Positions 58,568-64,000 of a stretch of DNA of 64,000 nt are shown here, piece after piece; position 1 is the stretch's first letter; each line of letters starts with the position of its first letter. This DNA is from Arthrobacter sp. QXT-31 (GTDB taxonomy: Bacteria > Actinomycetota > Actinomycetes > Actinomycetales > Micrococcaceae). Both the position numbers and the translations under genes were made by a program. The notes beneath the pieces were generated by a model. It was not told where the DNA came from. It saw nothing but the letters and a program-made list of their open reading frames with translations, and made no database searches. The stretch lies in assembly GCF_001969265.1 (NCBI RefSeq), contig NZ_CP019304.1, forward strand, positions 2,418,001 through 2,482,000. Reading direction: 5' to 3'.

Positions 58568-59077
58568 TCAGTGTTCTAGGAGACCGGTGGTCCGGTAGGG
58601 AATCACCTCACGCAGGAACATGCTGGTGGATGTCCGCACGATTCCCGGGCAGAGCCGGATCTCCTCGGAAACCCGGTACAGGTCATCGGGACTCGTGGCC
58701 ACCACCCGGATCAGCAGGTCTGTATCGCCGGCAGGGGCGTGGCATTCCAGCACCTCGGGGATTTCACGCAGCGCGGCGATGGCCTCGTTGAGATGGCTCT
58801 GGTCCAGTTCGGCGCTGACCGCAGCAGCAACACCCCGGCCCAGGGCTGCAGGCAGCACCCGGCTGCTGTTGGGCCGGAGGGCGCCCGACGCCGTCATCCG
58901 CTCCAGGCGCGACTGTACAGTTCCACGGGCCAGGCCCAGCCGCTGCGACAGGACCATGATGGGCAGCCGGGGATCCTCGTCCAGGGCGGCAAGGATTCGC
59001 CTGTCAATGGCGTCGAGCTGCTGCAATCTGATCACTTCCTGTCCGCTTCCGGGCGCACGACTGGTCAGATTGACCAC
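58568..59077 (-). CDS. Lrp/AsnC-family regulator
   Basis: A 169-residue Lrp-type protein. The HTH region is LDAIDRRILAALDEDPRLPIMVLSQRLGLARGTVQSRLERMTASGAL; the RAM domain has VLECHAPAGDTDLLIRVVATSPDDLYRVSEEI. The GTG at 59077 is the longest reasonable start; GTG 59035 is an alternative that removes 14 residues. It stands alone between the protease gene and gluQRS, and its targets are not known. Lrp proteins with this layout control amino acid metabolism genes, sometimes at a distance. Confidence 0.87.
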   Translation of the reverse strand: MVNLTSRAPGSGQEVIRLQQLDAIDRRILAALDEDPRLPIMVLSQRLGLARGTVQSRLERMTASGALRPNSSRVLPAALGRGVAAAVSAELDQSHLNEAIAALREIPEVLECHAPAGDTDLLIRVVATSPDDLYRVSEEIRLCPGIVRTSTSMFLREVIPYRTTGLLEH

Positions 59078-59306
59078 TGCGACCCGTGCCTGTTGCGCCT
59101 ACTGTAGGGCTTCTGCTCAGATAGTGGCAACGCAGGCGGTGGTTACCCCCACAGCCGGCAGGCTACAGGTTCCCGGCACACCACCCGGATCCCTGGACCA
59201 CGCTTCCCGCAAGGACGCCGCCGCTGATTGACACTTGTTCACGCATTCGTCTTTCCGCAAGAAGTGCCTCGCTTCCCTGACGGAGTTCCGTCCGGGACAG
59301 GCACGG

Positions 59307-59371
59307 CAAGAGCCCCTGAGCCACCGATTCCCGGCCAACGCCCGGAGCGCGCGGTAGCTGAGGGGCTCTTG
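59307..59371. repeat. Inverted repeat upstream of gluQRS
   Basis: Left arm 59307-59324 and right arm 59354-59371 match at 16 of 18 positions (CAAGAGCCCCT and AGGGGCTCTTG are perfect). The intervening 29 bases are G+C-rich. It could be a terminator for a transcript from the left or a folded element ahead of the gluQRS promoter. Confidence 0.55.
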
Positions 59372-59383
59372 TGGTGTTCGGCA

Positions 59384-59389
59384 TAGGGT
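59384..59389 (+). promoter_or_regulatory. -10 box for gluQRS
   Basis: TAGGGT followed by GGAGGAC (seven bases) and ATG 59397. Both a leaderless and a Shine-Dalgarno reading are possible. Confidence 0.5.
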
Positions 59390-59396
59390 GGAGGAC

Positions 59397-60278
59397 ATGA
59401 GTCATGCAGGCCGTTTCGCCCCCAGCCCGTCCGGTGAGCTGCATGTGGGAAACCTCCGGACGGCCATCCTCGCCTGGCTCTTTGCCCGCTCCACCGGCCG
59501 GCGGTTTCTGCTGCGCGTCGAGGACCTCGACCGGGCACGGGCAGGGGCCGAGGCCGTGCAGCTGCGCGACTTGGCCGCCGTCGGAGTGACCTGGGACGGC
59601 CCGGTGGTGCGCCAGACAGACCGCGAGCCGCTGTACACGGCCGCCATCGGACAGTTGGCGGCGGGCGGCCTGACCTACGAATGCTTCTGCACCCGCCGTG
59701 AAATCCAGGAGGCGCCCTCCGCCCCGCATGCACCGCAGGGCGCGTACCCCGGAACCTGCCGGGAACTGTCGGCGGCGGAGCTTGAGTTCAAGCGCTCCAC
59801 CCGGCCGGCGGCGATCCGGCTGCGTTCCTCCGTCTCCGAATGGACAGTGGAGGATGCGCTGCACGGGACGTTCACCGGGATGGTGGATGACTTTGTGCTA
59901 CGCAGGAATGACGGCGTGACCGCATACAACCTTGCCGTGGTGGTGGATGATGCCGAGCAGGGCATAGACCAGGTGGTCCGGGGCGACGACCTCCTGCCCT
60001 CAACGCCCAGGCAGGCATATTTGGCCTTCCTGCTGAATATGCCCGTTCCGGAATACGCGCACGTGCCGCTGGTAGTGAATGCCGACGGCGCGCGGCTGGC
60101 CAAACGGGACGGCGCAGTCACCCTCGCTGACCTCGCCGCCGTCGGAATCCCCGCGGAAGCCTTACGCCGCACCATCCTGGAGTCGCTGGGCCTGCCGGGC
60201 GCATCACTTGAGGAGGCCCTGCGGGAGTTCAAGCCTGCCGCGCTGCCGCGTGAACCGTGGGTGTGGACCGGTTTGTAG
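59397..60278 (+). CDS. gluQRS: Glutamyl-queuosine tRNA(Asp) synthetase
   Basis: A 293-residue class I aminoacyl-tRNA synthetase-like enzyme. RFAPSPSGELHVGNLRTAILA includes the HIGH-type motif (HVGN, residues 16-19); LAKRDGAVTLAD is the KMSKS-type motif; the zinc site is formed by YECFCTRREI and YPGTCRE (Cys-x-Cys...Cys). It lacks an anticodon-binding domain. GluQRS attaches glutamate to queuosine at position 34 of tRNA(Asp). ATG at 59397 is preferred to GTG 59388. No queuosine-synthesis gene is in the window. The next gene is convergent by 39 bases. Confidence 0.93.
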   Translation: MSHAGRFAPSPSGELHVGNLRTAILAWLFARSTGRRFLLRVEDLDRARAGAEAVQLRDLAAVGVTWDGPVVRQTDREPLYTAAIGQLAAGGLTYECFCTRREIQEAPSAPHAPQGAYPGTCRELSAAELEFKRSTRPAAIRLRSSVSEWTVEDALHGTFTGMVDDFVLRRNDGVTAYNLAVVVDDAEQGIDQVVRGDDLLPSTPRQAYLAFLLNMPVPEYAHVPLVVNADGARLAKRDGAVTLADLAAVGIPAEALRRTILESLGLPGASLEEALREFKPAALPREPWVWTGL

Positions 60279-60317
60279 TGGCGGGTCCGCTGCCGGGCCT
60301 GTCCAGACCCGTGGGCT

Positions 60318-61568
60318 TCAGGCGGTCTTGCGCCGGTGCTCCATCTTCTCCAGCGCGGCGTGCAGCAGGTCCGTACTCCGGCGTTCATCGATGACGATCG
60401 AGGCGCCGAGCGCAGCCACGATGATCAGCAGGCAGACGGGAACGGAAACGCCCGCGGCCGCCAGTGCCACGCTTCCTGCGAGCACAAGCAAAACGCCCGT
60501 GGTCACGGCGATGAGGGTGCGGTCGACGCACGTCATCACGCTGAAGAGGGCTGTCAGCGAGACTTTGAACAGTGCAACGGGAATGGCGATGGTGGCGACT
60601 GCCGCGGCCGCGCTGATGTGCGCGGCATGGTCGATGTAATACGCCGCGACGTGCAGGCCTGCCCCGGTGGCGGCAATGGCGGCGAAGATCGGAATGTGGC
60701 CGTAGCCGAAGAAGTACGAGCGGTGGCGCTGCAGGTGCAGGGCCCGGCCGGCAGGCAGGATGAAGTAGATCCACCACATGCCAAAGGCGAGGGCCGTGCC
60801 GCCGACACCTACCAGGGCCGCATCAACAGACCAGCCGTGGTTGGACACGATGGCCCGGAGAGTGGCGACTGCGCCAATCAGGCACTCACCGAGGGCAATG
60901 ATGGCCAGCAGGCCGTAGCGTTCGGCAATGTGGTGGGCATGCCAGGGAGTTCTTGCGTTCCGCTCGGCCCAGTACGGGGTGCCCAGTTCCAGGACATACA
61001 GCGGTGCGATCATCAGGAAGGTGGTCAGCACGTCGGCCTGGATGAACAGCACCGCGACCCACCCCAGCTGGACCACTGCCAGGTAGCGGGCGTAGCGCAG
61101 GCACGTCGTCCGCCGGGCCGGGTCCTGCCTGGCGGCGCGCAGCCACTGGGAGATCAGTGCCAGCCGCATGATGATGTAGCCGCCCACAATGATGGTGTTG
61201 TCCACGTACTTCCCCTCAACGAGGGAGTGGAACATGGGTTCGATCCCCATGGTCAGGACCAGGACGCCCAGCAGCTGGACCATGGTGACCACCCGGAACA
61301 CCCAGTCGTCAGTGTCGTACGCGCTGGCGAACCACGTGAAGTTGATCCAGGCCCAGATCACCGCAAACATCGCAAAGGAAAAGCCGAGCAGGCCGACGCC
61401 GAAGCGAGCCTCCGCAATCTCATGCGCAAACTGGTTGCCAGCCACGCCGAAGGCGATTACGAAGGTCAGGTCGAAGAAGAGTTCCAGGGGGGTGGCTGTC
61501 CGGTGAGGCTGGTGCGGGTCGCGGCCGCCCATGCGGGCCACCGCGTGCCGGAGGGGATTAGAGGGCAT
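60318..61568 (-). CDS. Low temperature requirement protein A (LtrA) family membrane protein
   Basis: A 416-residue membrane protein with about ten to eleven helices. TPLELFFDLTFVIAFGVAGNQFAHE is the hallmark of the LtrA family, and HHIAERYGLLAIIALGECLIG lies mid-protein. The family was named in Listeria for growth in the cold; the molecular function is unknown. A TACCTT box lies six bases upstream of the ATG without ribosome site, so translation is probably leaderless. It is convergent with gluQRS and separated from the AAA+ gene by a nested palindrome. Confidence 0.9.
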   Translation of the reverse strand: MPSNPLRHAVARMGGRDPHQPHRTATPLELFFDLTFVIAFGVAGNQFAHEIAEARFGVGLLGFSFAMFAVIWAWINFTWFASAYDTDDWVFRVVTMVQLLGVLVLTMGIEPMFHSLVEGKYVDNTIIVGGYIIMRLALISQWLRAARQDPARRTTCLRYARYLAVVQLGWVAVLFIQADVLTTFLMIAPLYVLELGTPYWAERNARTPWHAHHIAERYGLLAIIALGECLIGAVATLRAIVSNHGWSVDAALVGVGGTALAFGMWWIYFILPAGRALHLQRHRSYFFGYGHIPIFAAIAATGAGLHVAAYYIDHAAHISAAAAVATIAIPVALFKVSLTALFSVMTCVDRTLIAVTTGVLLVLAGSVALAAAGVSVPVCLLIIVAALGASIVIDERRSTDLLHAALEKMEHRRKTA

Positions 61569-61574
61569 GGATCA

Positions 61575-61580
61575 AAGGTA
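61575..61580 (-). promoter_or_regulatory. -10 box for leaderless LtrA gene
   Basis: On the minus strand TACCTT, six bases, then ATG at 61568. Confidence 0.5.
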
Positions 61581-61598
61581 TCGCGGGTTCCCCACCCT

Positions 61599-61663
61599 GC
61601 AACGCGGAGTCATTTAGCGCCCAATCCGGGCCCTGAATTGGGCCGTATCTGACTCCGCGTTGC
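61599..61663. repeat. Nested palindromic element between LtrA and the GNAT-AAA+ gene
   Basis: GCAACGCGGAGTCA (61599-61612) and TGACTCCGCGTTGC (61650-61663) are perfect 14-bp arms. Inside, GCCCAAT (61619-61625) and ATTGGGC (61637-61643) form a second stem around a G+C-rich loop. The element could act as a terminator for the AAA+ gene or be a small mobile palindromic repeat. Confidence 0.7.
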
Positions 61664-61682
61664 TTTGGAAGACGCGGGCAGC

Positions 61683-63008
61683 CTAGACCCGGCCCAGGGC
61701 GTCGATGTCCTCCAGGAACTCCTGGTGCACCTCTTCGCTGACGGTGGTGCGCGTGTCCGCGATGGCATCGAGGTAGTCCTCGGTGGTAGGACCCTTCCGG
61801 ACCGCCTCGCGGACGGAAACGCCGCCCCCGGAAGCCAGCCCGCCGTCGCCGCCATTGCCGTAGACGGATTTCTCCAGCGCCCGCTGGGAGGCACTGCGTG
61901 CCGCAAACTCAATATCCGCAGGGGAGAAGCCCTTGGTGCGGTCCACGAGCTGCTCCACGTCCACGTCGTCCACCACGGCGGCGGGGATGAAGCGCTGCCA
62001 CATGGCTTCGCGGGCCTGCGGGTCGGGCAGGCCGATGGGGATCACGTAGTCGAACCGCCCGTGCCGCAGGAAGGCGGAGTCGAGCGCGCGGATGAAGTTG
62101 GTGGCGCACACCAGCAGGCGGCCCGGCTGCTCGCGGAAGGCCGGGATGATCTTGAGCAGTTCGTTGGTGACGCCCTGCAGCGGCGAGGGCGGGTCGCCGG
62201 CGCGCTGGGACGCGATCTCCTCCACCTCGTCGATGAACACCACCGCGTGCTCGAGTTCCGAGATCTCCAGGAAGGTCTCCCGCAGCGCGCCGGCCAGGCC
62301 CTTGGGGTCCGAGGCCAGCCGGGACGGAAAGACCTCCACGAACGGCCACTCCAGCCGGGAGGCGATGGCCTTGGCGAACGTGGTCTTGCCCGTGCCCGGC
62401 GGCCCGAACAGCACCACGGCCCGCGGCGGCACCACACCGAATTCGTCGGCGAGGTCGGCCTCGGCCAGCGGCAGGACCAGGCGGCGCTCCAGCAGCTCCT
62501 TCTCACGGCGCATGCCGGCCACGTTCTCCCACAGGTTCCGGGCGAGGATGCGGCCGCCCAGCTGGCCCAGGGGCTCGAGTTCCTGGCGCTGCACGGGGAT
62601 GGTGCGCTCGAAATAGCGCAGGTTCTTCTTGAGCACGAAGCCGCGGCTCAGGAAGGCCTCCACCCTGGTCTCCAGCTCGGGCATCAGGGCGGAAAGCTTG
62701 TTCAGCCCGTGCGGGGCCATCCGGTTTTCGACGGCGGCCAGCAGCGAGGTGCCGATGCCCCGGCCGCGGAACTCGGGCAGCGTGGCCAGGAAGACGATCC
62801 AGCCCTGGTCATGCGCGGCACGGCCGACGGCGGCGCCCACCACCTGCTCGCCCTGCACCGCGACCACGGCGTGGTCCTTTTCGCAGGAGGCCAGCACCTC
62901 CGAGAGCGCATACACAGGCTCGACGTTGGTGGCCTTCAGCGACTCCCAGAGGTGCAGGATGCCGTCCAGGTCCGCGGAGTGGAAGTCCCGGATCCGCCAG
63001 TTGGTCAT
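61683..63008 (-). CDS. GNAT domain fused to AAA+ ATPase
   Basis: A 441-residue two-domain protein. Residues 1-140 are a GNAT fold with acetyl-CoA loop RGRGIG at 81-86 (VFLATLPEFRGRGIGTSLLAAVENR). Residues about 160-435 are an AAA+ ATPase: Walker A GPPGTGKT (202-209), Walker B VVFIDE (256-261), sensor 1 CATN (301-304), arginine RHGRFD (315-320), close to proteasome-like/FtsH-like ATPases of the classical clade. A Gly-rich linker (385-395) lies near the end. Such proteins occur in actinobacteria but have no known role; acetylation of a client under ATP control is an inference. The ATG at 63008 is preceded by GGAGATACCTC. It is a monocistronic gene. Confidence 0.85.
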   Translation of the reverse strand: MTNWRIRDFHSADLDGILHLWESLKATNVEPVYALSEVLASCEKDHAVVAVQGEQVVGAAVGRAAHDQGWIVFLATLPEFRGRGIGTSLLAAVENRMAPHGLNKLSALMPELETRVEAFLSRGFVLKKNLRYFERTIPVQRQELEPLGQLGGRILARNLWENVAGMRREKELLERRLVLPLAEADLADEFGVVPPRAVVLFGPPGTGKTTFAKAIASRLEWPFVEVFPSRLASDPKGLAGALRETFLEISELEHAVVFIDEVEEIASQRAGDPPSPLQGVTNELLKIIPAFREQPGRLLVCATNFIRALDSAFLRHGRFDYVIPIGLPDPQAREAMWQRFIPAAVVDDVDVEQLVDRTKGFSPADIEFAARSASQRALEKSVYGNGGDGGLASGGGVSVREAVRKGPTTEDYLDAIADTRTTVSEEVHQEFLEDIDALGRV

Positions 63009-63132
63009 GAGGTATCTCCCGTGGTTCGACGTTGAGCCATTTTTGAGCTGCCTGGTTTTCGGGCTGCTCAGCCGAGCATAGGCGATGGCACGCCGGCACG
63101 GGGTTGCAGGTGCGTTGCGTTACGGGGACGCG

Positions 63133-63657
63133 TCAGCGTGTGGCCGCGTCTGTTGTTGTGCCGTGCGCCATGCCTTTATTGGCATCCTTGGAGGCGGCGC
63201 CCCTGCGGAAATGGTGGGTACGGTGGTGGTCATCCTTGGTGTGCACCACCAGGACCGGGCACTCGGCATGTGCCACGCAGGCGGTGCTTACCGAGCCCAG
63301 ATGCAGCCCCATGAACCCGCCATGGCCGCGGCGCCCCACCACCAGCATCGCCGCGCCGGCCGCCGCCTCCACCAGAGTCGCCGGGGCCGGGCCGCGCACC
63401 AGTTCACTGGTCAGCGTTTCAGGGACATCCGGCCCGTACGCCTTCTCGAGGGACTCGGCAAGGACCTTGGCCGCCGAGGCCTCGAACGCCTCGAAATCCG
63501 GCGGGATGTACCCGGCATACATTTCCGGGAAGTGCCAGCAGGCCACGGCATGGACATGGGCGCCCAGGCCGGGTGCCAGCCGGGCCGCCAGACGGAGGGC
63601 CTCCACCGAGGAGTCCGAACCGTCCACGCCAACAACCACTTTGCCTTCAGCATCCAT
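63133..63657 (-). CDS. Universal stress protein
   Basis: A 174-residue Usp protein. KVVVGVDGSDSSVEALRLAARLA (ATP loop), VVGRRGHGGFMGLHLGSVSTACVAHAECPVLVVH (G-x2-G-x9-S loop, ATP-binding type), and a His/Lys-rich C-terminal tail (HHRTHHFRR) that is unusual. The start is ATG 63657, with AAAGGAGAACAACG before it. It is a second Usp in the window, on the same strand as the GNAT-AAA+ gene and separated from it by 124 bases. Confidence 0.92.
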   Translation of the reverse strand: MDAEGKVVVGVDGSDSSVEALRLAARLAPGLGAHVHAVACWHFPEMYAGYIPPDFEAFEASAAKVLAESLEKAYGPDVPETLTSELVRGPAPATLVEAAAGAAMLVVGRRGHGGFMGLHLGSVSTACVAHAECPVLVVHTKDDHHRTHHFRRGAASKDANKGMAHGTTTDAATR

Positions 63658-63738
63658 CGTTGTTCTCCTTTGCAACATCGACTTTGCAACACTGGACTTT
63701 GCAATCTGGGCCGGACGCCCCGGTTACGGATAGCGCGG

Positions 63739-64000
63739 TTACCTCCGCTGCAGCGGCTGCATCTGCAATGCGACGCCGGCGGCCGCGGCGTCCCGGAACA
63801 GGGCATCGATCTGCACCACGTCCCGGCCTGCCCGCTGCAGCAGGCTGGCCGCCACGCCGGCACGGTAGCCGCTGGCGCAGTGCACCCAAAGGCGGCCATC
63901 GGGCAGGTCGCCAAGGCGGTCCAGCAGTTCGTGCAGCGGGACGTTTATGGCACCGGCGAGGTGGGACTTGGTGAACTCGTCTTCACGTCGGACGTCAAGG
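63739..64000 (-). CDS. Rhodanese-domain protein (5' end outside window)
   Basis: The final minus-strand frame ends at TAA 63739-63741 and runs off the window. The visible 87 residues, DVRREDEFTKSHLAGAINVP ... WVHCASGYRAGVAASLLQRAG, are the second half of a rhodanese domain, with the catalytic Cys in HCASGYRA. Such domains occur alone or at the C-terminus of MBL-fold hydrolases (persulfide dioxygenase-like). The full protein cannot be judged from here. A sulfur-transfer role is inferred from the Cys loop. Confidence 0.85.
   Translation of the reverse strand, partial: LDVRREDEFTKSHLAGAINVPLHELLDRLGDLPDGRLWVHCASGYRAGVAASLLQRAGRDVVQIDALFRDAAAAGVALQMQPLQRR

Larger units (their letters stand above)
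59078..59396. other. 319-base intergenic region upstream of gluQRS
   Basis: Apart from an imperfect inverted repeat at 59307-59371 and the TAGGGT box, I see no gene here. TTGACA at 59228-59233 has no good -10 at the right spacing. A 93-codon minus-strand frame covers most of it but its residue composition and overlap with the gluQRS start argue against it. Confidence 0.6.

Noticed and set aside
59117..59398. A 93-codon minus-strand gene in the lrp-gluQRS interval
   Set aside because: It overlaps the gluQRS start and promoter box, has no ribosome site and no recognisable domain.

Overview
The window is a single stretch of G+C-rich chromosome with dense, short-spaced genes and no rRNA, tRNA, insertion sequence, phage or CRISPR array that I can recognise. 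The gene set points to a soil actinobacterium of the Micrococcaceae, most like Arthrobacter or Pseudarthrobacter: a very large NAD-glutamate dehydrogenase, a branched-chain 2-oxoacid dehydrogenase operon, a mannitol PTS, PobA with an IclR regulator, an LtrA protein, and many TANNNT boxes placed exactly 6-7 bases before start codons. The genus is inferred from content, not from a marker gene.

Layout. 1-6.0 kb: FUSC membrane protein, then a 4-hydroxybenzoate unit (AAHS-type transporter, divergent IclR regulator, pobA, a second FAD monooxygenase). 6.0-14.5 kb, minus strand: thioesterase, GNAT, the 1655-residue glutamate dehydrogenase, histidine phosphatase, purB. 14.7-17 kb: a coupled WXG-like/lipase-like pair running into a holin-like membrane protein on the other strand. 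17-22.1 kb: aminotransferase (HisC type) and bkdABC. 22.2-29.8 kb: PAP2 phosphatase, universal stress protein, MocR-like aminotransferase, PEP mutase-family lyase, GerMN lipoprotein, FMN reductase with divergent TetR, Gfo/Idh oxidoreductase. 29.9-32.5 kb: alanine dehydrogenase divergent from a PucR/AdeR-like regulator. 32.5-35.8 kb: small membrane protein, a Cache-domain protein translationally overlapped with a GntR regulator, an excisionase-type HTH protein, an alpha/beta hydrolase. 35.9-41.7 kb: ptsI divergent from tetR-mtlA-mtlD. 42-50.8 kb: QorB-like reductase/HxlR pair, sugar porter, DHA2 drug exporter, RraA-like protein, secreted nuclease, MFS protein, TetR. 51-55.6 kb: malic enzyme, DUF456, TPR-like and NTF2-like proteins, LysE/Lrp pair. 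55.7-64 kb: secreted metalloprotease with ten FG-GAP units, Lrp, GluQRS, LtrA, a GNAT-AAA+ fusion, universal stress protein, and the end of a rhodanese-domain protein cut by the window edge.

Metabolically the window is about using carbon and nitrogen from soil compounds: aromatic acid uptake and hydroxylation, glutamate and alanine deamination, branched-chain oxoacid oxidation, mannitol uptake and oxidation, and malate decarboxylation. Most enzymes have a regulator next to them or a palindrome in the promoter. Intergenic regions hold several near-perfect terminators and three kinds of repeat: a 32-bp-period array that flips orientation (41811-41992), a GTGGGCCCA-containing family (about 29805-29830 and 32476-32531), and a nested palindrome (61599-61663).

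The parts least explained by known biology are the WXG-like/hydrolase pair, the GNAT-AAA+ fusion, the apparently cytoplasmic Cache protein paired with GntR, the large tandem-repeat metzincin protease, and the orientation-flipping 32-bp array.
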